NCBI GenBank assembly: GCA_024762655.1
Contig: JANTHB010000036.1
Location: forward strand, 1-33,365
Source of the DNA: Bacteroidales bacterium
GTDB lineage: Bacteria; Bacteroidota; Bacteroidia; Bacteroidales; VadinHA17
Reading direction: 5' to 3'
Length of the DNA stretch: 33,365 bases
Made by a program: the position numbers and the translations under genes
Notes under the pieces: model-generated
Databases searched by the model: none
Seen by the model: the letters and a program-made list of their open reading frames with translations, nothing else
Told to the model about the DNA's origin: nothing
Shown here: positions 25,608 through 33,365 of the stretch, piece after piece
How positions within the stretch are numbered: position 1 is the first letter of the stretch
Layout of the letters: each line of letters begins with the position of its first letter

Positions 25608-27566
25608 ATGATGAAAAAAAAGATATTGTTATCAGTGATTTTAACGGTCTCATTCCTGGCTTGTCTGTACCCCCAGGTACCCGATTCAGACGTGTTGTTT
25701 ACCGTGGCCGGAGAAAAAGTGACCGTGGGAGAATTTAAGTATATGTACCTAAAAAATTCCCGGCAGATGCAAGGGGAAAAGCCGGATCCGGCAGATTATC
25801 TGGATCTGTATATCAACTTTAAGCTGAAGGTTCATGAAGCCAGGGCAGAAGGGTATGATACAATACCTGCCTTTAAACGCGAACTGGCGGGCTACCGTAA
25901 ACAACTGGCCAAACCATATATGGTCAATCCGCATGTTATGGACAGTCTGATGCAGGAAGCCTATGATCATATGAAAAATGAAGTGAACGCTCATCATATC
26001 CTCGTGAGGGTGAGCCCGGACGGCGATACCACGGAGGCCTGGAATAAAATCATGGAGGTGAGAAAAAAACTGATCGATGGTGTCCCCTTTGAAAAAATGG
26101 CACGGGCGGTATCCGATGATCCTTCTGCCAAGACCAATGGAGGAAATTTAGGCTTTTTTACGGCTTTTCAGTTGGTTTATCCTTTTGAAAAAGCAGCATA
26201 TAGTCTGCCTCCCGGTGAGATCTCCATGCCGGTGCGCACACGTTACGGTTATCACCTGATCAGGGTGGATACCGTGATGCCCAATCCCGGAGAAGTCGAA
26301 GTGGCTCATATTATGGTGGCGGTACCCCGGAATGCTTCGGAAAAAGCAAGAGAAGCAGCAAAACAGAAGATATATCAGATCTATGACAGCCTGCAAAAAG
26401 GTGCTGATTTTACCAAACTGGCCCAAAGCGTGTCGGATGATTATAATACCGCCCGCAACGGAGGCAAGCTTCCCTGGTTCGGACCGGGCCGGATGATCCC
26501 CGAATTTGCCGATGTCGCTTTCTCACTGAAAAACATAGGAGATTATTCCGAACCCGTCAAAACACCCTATGGCTGGCATATCATAAAACTATTGGGACGT
26601 AAGCCCCTGGGGACCTATGAGGAGATGAAACCGGAACTGAAGAAAAAATTAAGTAGCTCCGACCGGCTTAAAGTGGCGCAGAATATTCATCTGCAGTATC
26701 TGAAAAAGAGATATCACGCAGTCGCAGATACAGGCTGGCTGGATCAGATGGTTGAGAAAGCGACCCTGGAAAATGGAAAAATCTTCATCCCCCTGACCCG
26801 GGAAGATAAGTCCCGTATTGTTCTGTGGTTTGAAGATCAGAAAGTACCGTTTGGCGAATTTTATACCTATCTCAGAAAACTTCAATTCGGTAAAGATAAG
26901 GAGACAGCATCTTTGATCCGGAGTCGCTTTGAGGCTTTTGCAGCTAAAAAACTGACGGAGTATGAAGATGCTCATCTGGAAGAAGAATACCCCGAATTTG
27001 CTTCCATCATGAAAGAATACAGGGAAGGCATGCTGATGTTTAACATCATGGATAAAAAGGTATGGTCCAGGACGGTGAAGGATACGGTTGGGTTGAAACA
27101 ATATTATGAAGAACATAAAAACAATTATCTGACGCCGGAGAAGATGGTACTGACCCATTATGTGCTCACGGATCCTGCAAAGCAGAAAAAAGTTGTGAAA
27201 GAGATCAGGAAGAAAGGGAGAAAGGCTGTCCCGGCAGACCGGCTCCTGGAGAAGTATAACCGGGGCGGAAAAAACATCCTTACAGCCGGGGCGGATACGA
27301 TTGAGAAAAAGAAAGGCACATTGGCTGACACGCTGGCGTGGAAAAAAGGAGCTGTACGAGTGATCAGGCATAAAGGGGTTCTGGATATTTACAAAGTGGC
27401 TGCCCTGTTGCCTCCGCAACCCCAGCCTCTGGACCAGATAAGAGGAGTTGTTACCTCCGACTACCAGGATTACCTGGAGAAAAAATGGGTTCGGGAGCTG
27501 CGTAAAAAATATCCGGTGGTAGTCAACCGGGCTGTTTTTGCCAAACTGGAAAAAGAATTGAAATGA
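25608..27566 (+). CDS. double-parvulin periplasmic peptidyl-prolyl isomerase (PpiC/SurA type)
   Basis: A 652-residue exported protein. Two consecutive parvulin (PpiC) domains are visible: about 126-222 (VNAHHILVRVSPDGD ... TRYGYHLIRVD) and about 230-335 (VEVAHIMVAVPRNAS ... TPYGWHIIKLLGR), each with the paired His and GGxLxxF/WF pattern of the family. The N-terminal TVAGEKVTVGEFKYMYLKN resembles the SurA-like N-terminal helix domain. The long C-terminal part is basic and has a coiled-coil look. It should assist outer-membrane protein folding. The start is taken at ATG 25608; a TTG two codons earlier (25602) also keeps the frame but adds no signal-peptide value. Its stop overlaps the next ATG by four bases (ATGA). 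Confidence 0.92.
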   Translation: MMKKKILLSVILTVSFLACLYPQVPDSDVLFTVAGEKVTVGEFKYMYLKNSRQMQGEKPDPADYLDLYINFKLKVHEARAEGYDTIPAFKRELAGYRKQLAKPYMVNPHVMDSLMQEAYDHMKNEVNAHHILVRVSPDGDTTEAWNKIMEVRKKLIDGVPFEKMARAVSDDPSAKTNGGNLGFFTAFQLVYPFEKAAYSLPPGEISMPVRTRYGYHLIRVDTVMPNPGEVEVAHIMVAVPRNASEKAREAAKQKIYQIYDSLQKGADFTKLAQSVSDDYNTARNGGKLPWFGPGRMIPEFADVAFSLKNIGDYSEPVKTPYGWHIIKLLGRKPLGTYEEMKPELKKKLSSSDRLKVAQNIHLQYLKKRYHAVADTGWLDQMVEKATLENGKIFIPLTREDKSRIVLWFEDQKVPFGEFYTYLRKLQFGKDKETASLIRSRFEAFAAKKLTEYEDAHLEEEYPEFASIMKEYREGMLMFNIMDKKVWSRTVKDTVGLKQYYEEHKNNYLTPEKMVLTHYVLTDPAKQKKVVKEIRKKGRKAVPADRLLEKYNRGGKNILTAGADTIEKKKGTLADTLAWKKGAVRVIRHKGVLDIYKVAALLPPQPQPLDQIRGVVTSDYQDYLEKKWVRELRKKYPVVVNRAVFAKLEKELK

Positions 27567-28456
27567 AGAAACTTTGTCCCGGATATTCCTTTCTTGTCTG
27601 CCTGAAAATCACCTTTCCGGTTTTGATGGCTTTCTTTATGTTGACCTCATGTCATCAGGGAGGCGTACATTCGGTGAATAAGACCCCGGTGGCAAGCGTC
27701 GGAAACAGGTACCTGTACCGGGAAGATATTCCCGGGAACTTTGTCACCGGAATCTCGAAAGAAGACAGCAGCAAGTACATAGAGAATTATATTAATCGCT
27801 GGATCAGAAATCAGCTTCTGGCGCAAAAAGCCGAATTGTATCTCCCGGAAAAACAAAAAGAGGATATAGAAAGACAGGTGGAGGAAACCCGTCGCAATCT
27901 TTTGGTATATCGGTATGAGCAGGATCTGATCCTTCAGAAAATGGATACTTCCGTGGCGGATACCGTGATAGAAAATTTTTACGAAAAACAAAAAGATTTG
28001 TATGCGCTGGATTATAATATTGTGAAAGCCCTGTTTATTAAGATCCCCCTTACGGCTCCGGATATCTCCAAAGCACGTCGCTGGTATCGCTCCGACAGGG
28101 ATGCCGACTATACCAAACTGGAGAGTTACTGCTATCAGTATGCCGTGAAATTTGACGACTTCAAGGACCGGTGGATTCGGTTTGACTTATTGTTAAAGGA
28201 GGTACCCCTGACCATCACGAACCAGGAACGGTATCTAAGGTACAATCCATTTATCGAAGCAAAGGATAGCGCTTATCAATACTTTGTAAGAATCAACGAA
28301 TACCGTCTAAGGGGGTCGGATGCTCCGGTAGAATATGTAGCGGATCAGATCCGGCAGGTTATTCTGAATGAGAGGAAGATCAAATTTATCAGGGAACTGG
28401 AAAATAATATCTATTCGGAAGCGTTGAATCGTAAGGCATTTGAAATATATAAATAA
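27563..28456 (+). CDS. SurA N-terminal-like lipoprotein without a parvulin domain
   Basis: A 297-residue lipoprotein (lipobox MLTSC, C30). After the signal, ASVGNRYLYREDIPGNF and the following helices (YIENYINRWIRNQLLAQKAELYL) match the SurA_N-like chaperone module that opens many periplasmic PPIases. No parvulin His-HILV or GYHII motif follows, so it is predicted to be a chaperone lacking isomerase activity. It starts within the stop of the double-parvulin gene and ends 7 bases before the SurA-like gene, which argues that the three products act together on outer-membrane clients. An older name for similar genes is simply hypothetical or PPIase-like. Confidence 0.85.
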   Translation: MKKLCPGYSFLVCLKITFPVLMAFFMLTSCHQGGVHSVNKTPVASVGNRYLYREDIPGNFVTGISKEDSSKYIENYINRWIRNQLLAQKAELYLPEKQKEDIERQVEETRRNLLVYRYEQDLILQKMDTSVADTVIENFYEKQKDLYALDYNIVKALFIKIPLTAPDISKARRWYRSDRDADYTKLESYCYQYAVKFDDFKDRWIRFDLLLKEVPLTITNQERYLRYNPFIEAKDSAYQYFVRINEYRLRGSDAPVEYVADQIRQVILNERKIKFIRELENNIYSEALNRKAFEIYK

Positions 28457-28463
28457 AAAGAAT

Positions 28464-29813
28464 ATGGGTAAAGGAATACGGTGGATAACGGTTTTATTAT
28501 TTGCCTGGCTGGTGACGATTCCTGTTACAGGACAGGCGATTATAGACCGGATTGTGGCAATTGTCGGGGAGAGTACCATTCTGGAATCGGATATTGAAAG
28601 CCAGTATCTTCAGATGAAAGCAGAGGGACGCAGGATTCCTGCAAAACATATGAAATGCAACATTCTGGAAGATATTATGGTGCAGAAACTGCTGTTGCAC
28701 CAGGCCAGGCTGGACAGTCTTATCGTGGATGAGGGGCAGGTGGAAAGGCAACTCGATGCTCGTCTGCAGTATTATATACAGATGATTGGCTCCAAAGAAA
28801 AGCTGGAAAATTATTTTCACAAGTCTTTCCTTGAGATCAAAGAAGATTTCCGGGATCCTATGCGTGAGCAGATGCTTACCCAGCAAATGCAGCAAAAGAT
28901 CATCGAGGATGTGAAGATGACCCCACGGGAAGTGCGCGCGTTTTACCGCAGCCTGCCGAAGGACAGTATCCCCATGATCCCCGAACAGTACGTTATCCAA
29001 CAGATACAGATTAATCCTCCTTACTCGGAAGAGGCCAAGCTGGCAGCCCGCCAGAAACTGCTCGAGTTAAGGAAGAGGATTCTGGAAGGAGAGAGCTTTA
29101 AAACCCTGGCCATGCTCTACTCTGAAGATCCGGGGTCGGCCCGCAACGGGGGTGAACTGGGGTACCAGGGCAAAGCACAACTGGTGAAAAACTTTGCCAG
29201 GGTGGCTTTCTCGCTGAAAGAAGGACAGGTGTCCCAGATCGTGGAGACCCCTTTCGGGTATCATATTATCCAGATGATCGACAGAAGAGGAGACCAGGTG
29301 AATGTGAGACATATTCTGGTCAAACCCAAGCTCTCGGCCGATGCCATCCGCCGCGCCCATGAACTGCTCGATAGTGTTGCCTATCAGATAAGAATGGATT
29401 CGCTCTCTTTTGAAAGAGCCGCTTTCCGCTATTCGGAGGATGATAAAACCCGTACCCTGGGCGGACTTATGATTAATCCTGCCACGGGAGATACCCGTTT
29501 TACCCTCACCCAGCTGGATAAGAAAATGGCGGACGTTATTTCCCGGCTGAAACCGAGAGAAATTTCCGATCCTTTTCAATATGTGGATAATACCGGAAAT
29601 GTGGTCTTTAAAATTGTCAAGCTTAAATCGGTCATTCCCGCACATAAAGCCAACCTTAGCCTGGACTATGATTTGCTCCAGAATATGGCCAAAGGAGGCA
29701 AACAGGAGGAAGTGTTTCATACCTGGATACGGGAAGAGCTGAAAACTACCTACGTGAAGGTGGATGATGCATACCAGCACTGTAGTTTCAGGTTCAAAGG
29801 ATGGGTGCGTTAA
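28464..29813 (+). CDS. SurA-like periplasmic chaperone and peptidyl-prolyl isomerase
   Basis: A 449-residue exported protein. A cleavable signal peptide (MGKGIRWITVLLFAWLVTI ... TGQA) is followed by IDRIVAIVGESTILESDIE, the signature start of SurA mature domains. A parvulin domain follows at about 165-270 (YVIQQIQINPP ... TPFGYHIIQMIDRR), then a second, less complete one (NVRHILVKP ... GGLMINPATGDTRF). The start is the ATG at 28464; an in-frame TTG at 28440 lies inside the previous gene and would spoil the signal peptide. SurA escorts unfolded outer-membrane proteins to the BAM machinery; here the likely clients include SusC-type barrels, which is inference. Confidence 0.92.
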   Translation: MGKGIRWITVLLFAWLVTIPVTGQAIIDRIVAIVGESTILESDIESQYLQMKAEGRRIPAKHMKCNILEDIMVQKLLLHQARLDSLIVDEGQVERQLDARLQYYIQMIGSKEKLENYFHKSFLEIKEDFRDPMREQMLTQQMQQKIIEDVKMTPREVRAFYRSLPKDSIPMIPEQYVIQQIQINPPYSEEAKLAARQKLLELRKRILEGESFKTLAMLYSEDPGSARNGGELGYQGKAQLVKNFARVAFSLKEGQVSQIVETPFGYHIIQMIDRRGDQVNVRHILVKPKLSADAIRRAHELLDSVAYQIRMDSLSFERAAFRYSEDDKTRTLGGLMINPATGDTRFTLTQLDKKMADVISRLKPREISDPFQYVDNTGNVVFKIVKLKSVIPAHKANLSLDYDLLQNMAKGGKQEEVFHTWIREELKTTYVKVDDAYQHCSFRFKGWVR

Positions 29814-29855
29814 GCAACCGTCCGTTTCTCACATAACGACTTTTAGGATGGGATA

Positions 29856-31373
29856 ATGAAGAATATATCCGGTATTAAAAAAATACTTTTTCTGGCCTTC
29901 TCCCTTTTCCCTGTATTTCTGCTCCCCGTAAACGCTCAGCAGGAAAAGAAAAAAAGCCGGGTGGAAATATTGAATGCCGATATTCTGAAGATTGACCGGG
30001 TGAACCATTTGAAAAAACTCAGGGGAAAAGTCCGCTTAAAACATGAAAATATCCTGCTGACGTGCGACAGCGCATGGGTATTCGACAATACCAATGTAGT
30101 GGAGGCTTTTTCCAATGTTACCATGAACCAGGGAGACACCCTCTTTCTGTCGGGTGATTATATCCGGTATGACGGAGATACCCAAAAAGCCAAAGTGGTC
30201 GGAAACGTTGATCTGAGAGATAAGAAATCGGACCTGAAAACCGATGAGCTGGAATTTGACATGGAAAACAATGTGGGATATTATCTGACAGGCGGAGTTA
30301 TTACCAGTGAAACAAACAGGATTGAAAGCCGGGAGGGATTTTATCATAGCAAAACAAAAGACTATTATTATAAAGGGGATGTGCGGGTGGTGACGAAAGA
30401 TTATACCATCTCCTCGGATACTTTAAGATACAATCCGGACGAAGATGTTACCTATTTCTACGGACCTACGGAAATCATCAGTGACAGCCTGTACATTTCC
30501 TGCGAACGCGGATGGTACGACCTGAAAAATGATATTTCAAAATTTTCCCTGCATGCTTTTATGCAAACCAAAGAACATAGTGTCCGCGGTGATACGCTTT
30601 TCTATGATAAACAACAGGGTTTTGGAACCGCCACAGGGCATGTGGAGATGCTAGATACGACCCAGAAGGTGATCTTATATGGGAATCATGCTGATTATTG
30701 GGAGAATCCGGAACGGTCTGTGATCACTGACAGTGCCTTGTTTGTTCAGTATAGCCCCGATGGCGACAGTCTGTATCTGCATGCGGACACCCTCCGTTCT
30801 TTTCTGGATAGTGCAGGATACCGGACCCTGTCCGCTTATTTCGGAGTCAGGATCTATTCAAAGGATATGCAGGGAACCTGTGACTCCCTGTCGTATTCCT
30901 TTGCCGATTCGGTGATCAGGATGTTTACGGAACCGGTGATATGGTCGGGAGAAAGCCAGATGACCGCCAAAACCATCTATTTATACACCCGCGGGAGGAG
31001 TGTGGACTATTTTGAAATGAAACAGGATGCCATGATCATTTCGGAATTTGACTCCACACACTTCAACCAGATCAAAGGAAAGAATATGACGGGCTACTTC
31101 AGGGATAATCACCTCTACCGCATCGATGTGAACGGAAACGGCCAGAGTATCTATTACCCGGATGATCAGGGAGAGATCATCGGTTATAATAAGGTGGATT
31201 GTTCCAATATCGTGATCTGGGTCAGTGAAAATAAAATACAAAGGATCGTACTGCTGAAACAACCCTCCGGCACCCTGGATCCTCCGCCTGCCACCTTCTC
31301 GGAAGATCAGAAGCTTAAAGGTTTTATATGGCTGGATAACAAAAGACCCCGCTCTCCGGAAGAAGTGTTTTAA
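29856..31373 (+). CDS. OstA-like (LptA/LptD N-domain) protein
   Basis: A 505-residue exported protein with a signal peptide ending LPVNAQ (about residue 28). From IEILNAD/VEILNADILKID onward it shows the repeating beta-jellyroll strands of the OstA_2 family: LRGKVRLKHENILLTCDSAWVF, GDTLFLSGDYIRYDGDTQKAKVVGNVDLRD, DELEFDMENNVGYYLTGGVIT, YYYKGDVRVVTKDYTISSDTLRYNPDEDVTYFYGPTEII. In Gram-negatives these domains bind and transfer lipopolysaccharide from the inner membrane to LptD. It is the last gene of the guaB-surA cluster, 42 bases behind the SurA-like gene. No terminator T-run follows on this strand; the nearest hairpin, at 31414, is oriented for the converging gene. Confidence 0.9.
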   Translation: MKNISGIKKILFLAFSLFPVFLLPVNAQQEKKKSRVEILNADILKIDRVNHLKKLRGKVRLKHENILLTCDSAWVFDNTNVVEAFSNVTMNQGDTLFLSGDYIRYDGDTQKAKVVGNVDLRDKKSDLKTDELEFDMENNVGYYLTGGVITSETNRIESREGFYHSKTKDYYYKGDVRVVTKDYTISSDTLRYNPDEDVTYFYGPTEIISDSLYISCERGWYDLKNDISKFSLHAFMQTKEHSVRGDTLFYDKQQGFGTATGHVEMLDTTQKVILYGNHADYWENPERSVITDSALFVQYSPDGDSLYLHADTLRSFLDSAGYRTLSAYFGVRIYSKDMQGTCDSLSYSFADSVIRMFTEPVIWSGESQMTAKTIYLYTRGRSVDYFEMKQDAMIISEFDSTHFNQIKGKNMTGYFRDNHLYRIDVNGNGQSIYYPDDQGEIIGYNKVDCSNIVIWVSENKIQRIVLLKQPSGTLDPPPATFSEDQKLKGFIWLDNKRPRSPEEVF

Positions 31374-31407
31374 CCCGTAACATGGCAGATACTGCTAAAA
31401 AAGAGTG

Positions 31408-31431
31408 AAAAAAAGCGGGCCGAAGCCCGCT
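31408..31431 (-). terminator. intrinsic terminator of the DUF2795 gene
   Basis: On the minus strand AGCGGGC, loop TTCG, GCCCGCT (31431-31414) is followed by TTTTTTT, a stable cTTCGg tetraloop hairpin. It sits 6 bases after the DUF2795 stop. The plus strand lacks a following T-run, so it is probably one-directional. Confidence 0.9.
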
Positions 31432-31437
31432 GGTTAA

Positions 31438-31659
31438 TTAATATTCATCTTCATTGAAAAAGAAATCATCCTTGCTGGGATAATCCGGCCAGATGTCCTC
31501 AATGCTGTCATAAACCTCCCCCTCGTCTTCTATCTCCTGAAGGTTCTCAATTACCTCAAGAGGTGCACCAGAACGAATGGCAAAGTCGATCAACTCGTCT
31601 TTTGTGGCCGGCCAGGGGGCATCTTCAAGTTTCGATGCTAATTCTAATGTCCAGTACAT
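31438..31659 (-). CDS. DUF2795 small protein
   Basis: A 73-residue acidic protein that matches the conserved small Bacteroidota protein of the DUF2795 family: MYWTLELASKLEDAPWPATK, LIDFAIRSGAPLEVIENLQE, DIWPDYPSKDDFFFNEDEY. Its function is unknown; the high conservation and the strong promoter and terminator indicate a stand-alone, well-expressed gene. It is cytoplasmic, with no signal or membrane segment. The gene runs convergent to the ostA-like gene. Confidence 0.93.
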   Translation of the reverse strand: MYWTLELASKLEDAPWPATKDELIDFAIRSGAPLEVIENLQEIEDEGEVYDSIEDIWPDYPSKDDFFFNEDEY

Positions 31660-31707
31660 AGGCCTTAATTATTGAAATTAGATATACAATTCTCTTCTAA
31701 AATTTTG

Positions 31708-31737
31708 CAAATATAGAAAAAAATATAACAAATGCAA
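31708..31737 (-). promoter_or_regulatory. Bacteroidota primary-sigma promoter of the DUF2795 gene
   Basis: Minus strand: TTG (31737-31735), exactly 19 bases, then TATATTTG (31715-31708), which matches TTG-N19-TAnnTTTG in full. Transcription would begin near 31700, giving a leader of about 40 bases before the ATG at 31659. Confidence 0.8.
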
Positions 31738-31752
31738 TAAAAAAATAATTTT

Positions 31753-32298
31753 TTAATCGCCTGATATCCAGGCTGTTTCGTCTTTTCCGTTTTGATAAAG
31801 TATAAAACGGGCGAGGGTAAAGAGGTAATCGGAGAGTCTGTTGAGATATTGCAATAGGATCATGTGGGTGGGATCCTTCGGATTGATAACTCCGGCGGTT
31901 TTTCTTTCGGTTCTTCTGCAGATGGTGCGTGCCACATGACAGTGGGAGGAAAGCGTATCTCCGCCCGGAAGGATAAAGTTTTTCAGGGGGGGTATCCGGG
32001 TATTCATATGATCGATCTCTTTTTCCAGGGCCAGGATGTCTTTTTCGGTAAGTTTGGGAAGACCGGGCTCCGGTTTTCCGGCGGCAAGCTGGGCTGCCAC
32101 GATCATCAGACGATCCTGGATGCGAAGGAGCATGCCACGGGTATATTTCTCCCCGGTCAAATCCCGTATCAGGCCCACGTATGAGATCAGTTCATCCACA
32201 TTGCCGTAGGCTTCAAGACGGGGATCATCTTTTTTTACACGCTCCCCCGTCAGCAGGGAGGTAGTCCCCTTATCTCCTTTTTTGGTATAGATCTTCAA
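31753..32298 (-). CDS. PduO-type cob(I)yrinic acid a,c-diamide adenosyltransferase
   Basis: A 181-residue cytoplasmic enzyme that transfers an adenosyl group from ATP to cob(I)alamin, making coenzyme B12. The N-terminal KIYTKKGDKGTTSLLTGERV is the ATP-binding signature; DPRLEAYGNVDELISYVG, FILPGGDTLSSHCHVARTICRRTERKTAGV (the conserved RxxRRxER block) and YLNRLSDYLFTLARF complete the PduO fold. Length is normal. The start is a TTG codon (32298): no ATG gives the conserved first strand, so TTG is needed. It lies 14 bases behind the ABC ATPase gene, probably in the same transcript, although the functions are not obviously linked. The presence implies B12-dependent enzymes elsewhere. Confidence 0.94.
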   Translation of the reverse strand: MKIYTKKGDKGTTSLLTGERVKKDDPRLEAYGNVDELISYVGLIRDLTGEKYTRGMLLRIQDRLMIVAAQLAAGKPEPGLPKLTEKDILALEKEIDHMNTRIPPLKNFILPGGDTLSSHCHVARTICRRTERKTAGVINPKDPTHMILLQYLNRLSDYLFTLARFILYQNGKDETAWISGD

Positions 32299-32312
32299 TT
32301 TCCCGGGTTTGT

Positions 32313-33023
32313 TTATCTGGCTTCGATCAAGGTCCTGTCGTCGTTTACCATATCCATTTCGATCGTTCCGTCCATCAGGCGGATAATACGGGCTGCATGT
32401 TTGGCGATACTTTCTTCGTGGGTAACCAGGATAACGGTATTTCCCAGCTGATTGATATCGTCAAGCAGACGCATGATATCCAGGGAGGTCTTGGAATCAA
32501 GGTTCCCTGTCGGTTCATCAGCCAGGATGATAGACGGTTTGTTTACCATGGCCCGGGCGATCGCCACTCGCTGGCGTTGTCCGCCCGACAGCTCATTGGG
32601 CCGGTGATCCATACGGTCGCCCAAGCCCACTTCATTCAGCACCTCGATACCCCTTTCTATCCTGGCATGCTTGGGAACACCTGAGTAGATCATGGGAAGC
32701 ATGACGTTCTCGAGCGCCGTATATCTGGGAAGAAGATTAAAGGTCTGGAAGACAAAGCCGATCTCCTTGTTCCGGATCTCTGCCAGTTGATTATCATCCA
32801 TATGGCTCACGTCCTGGTTGTTTAGCTTGTACAAACCGCTGGTGGGCGTATCCAGGCACCCGAGGATATTCATCAGTGTGGATTTGCCCGACCCGGAAGG
32901 TCCCATAATGGCAACATACTCGTTGCGCTCAATGTCCAGCGTGATTCCACGCAAAGCCCGCACAACCACCGTGCCTACATAATAATTTTTTATTATGTCT
33001 TTCAGTTTGATGACATGTTCCAT
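32313..33023 (-). CDS. ABC transporter ATP-binding protein, LolD/MacB type
   Basis: A 236-residue ATPase with Walker A GPSGSGKS (41-48), Q-loop VFQTFNLLP, signature LSGGQRQR, Walker [14 protein letters not shown] and the switch His in VTHEES. The TGNLDS and [16 protein letters not shown] context places it in the LolD/MacB/FtsE group that partners with MacB-like permeases containing a periplasmic domain. The permease is not in the window; it may lie elsewhere. These ATPases drive lipoprotein release or export of small molecules. It heads a short minus-strand cluster ahead of the adenosyltransferase gene. Length is normal and all motifs are intact. Confidence 0.95.
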   Translation of the reverse strand: MEHVIKLKDIIKNYYVGTVVVRALRGITLDIERNEYVAIMGPSGSGKSTLMNILGCLDTPTSGLYKLNNQDVSHMDDNQLAEIRNKEIGFVFQTFNLLPRYTALENVMLPMIYSGVPKHARIERGIEVLNEVGLGDRMDHRPNELSGGQRQRVAIARAMVNKPSIILADEPTGNLDSKTSLDIMRLLDDINQLGNTVILVTHEESIAKHAARIIRLMDGTIEMDMVNDDRTLIEAR

Positions 33024-33112
33024 AATATTGGCAGTTTTATCTTAATATAAATTGACAATTCTATTAATGATTTTATTCCCCATCCTGAGGTCATTTGTCA
33101 ACCTCTCCTCCC

Positions 33113-33365
<253 letters not shown>

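Noticed and set aside
26649-27419. Minus-strand 256-codon open frame inside the double-parvulin gene
   Set aside because: Antisense shadow; Phe- and His-rich translation without start context or family match.

Overview
The window looks like a chromosomal segment of a member of the Bacteroidota, probably class Bacteroidia. The evidence is a SusC/SusD outer-membrane pair, many lipoproteins with a [LMT][TGVM]SC-type lipobox, an OstA_2 protein, a DUF2795 mini-protein, DUF5063, and a promoter of the Bacteroidota type (TTG-N19-TATATTTG). No rRNA, tRNA, CRISPR array, phage gene or transposase gene was seen.

Layout. (1) 1-3963, minus strand: three translationally coupled genes (4-nt ATGA overlaps) encoding a CRTAC1-type FG-GAP/ASPIC-UnbV lipoprotein, an HzsA-related propeller lipoprotein with a C-terminal CxxCH, and a YVTN propeller with an N-terminal CxxCH that runs off the left edge. 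(2) 4132-14105, minus strand: SusC, SusD, then a 19-bp-stem terminator-like hairpin, then an 1116-residue double FG-GAP/ASPIC-UnbV lipoprotein, an unrecognised lipoprotein, and a radical SAM protein resembling the RaSEA/TIGR01210 group. (3) 14660-17494, minus: an amino-acid permease followed by an asparagine-synthetase-like protein without a glutaminase nucleophile. (4) 17495-18587: a gene-free stretch of about 1.1 kb built of palindromes and dispersed repeats. (5) 18588-24029, minus: an S9 peptidase, a GNAT acetyltransferase, a DUF5063 protein and RecQ. (6) 24096-31373, plus: guaB, then four envelope-biogenesis genes (double-parvulin PPIase, SurA_N-like lipoprotein, SurA-like PPIase, OstA-like protein). 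(7) 31438-33023, minus: a LolD/MacB-type ABC ATPase, a PduO-type cobalamin adenosyltransferase and a DUF2795 protein. (8) 33113 to the right edge: at least 36 in-phase copies of a degenerate heptanucleotide repeat.

How the genes work together. Regions 5-7 are mostly housekeeping; guaB with downstream surA/ostA-like genes looks like an outer-membrane protein and LPS maturation operon. Regions 1 and 2 are accessory-looking surface systems. The SusCD pair should import an unknown nutrient, helped by a large calcium-binding propeller lipoprotein. The operon at the left edge is the most unusual part: a surface propeller combined with two proteins that each carry one c-type heme motif, which suggests periplasmic or surface redox chemistry of unknown substrate. 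The functions of the 252-residue lipoprotein, the radical SAM protein and the truncated synthetase cannot be settled from sequence alone.
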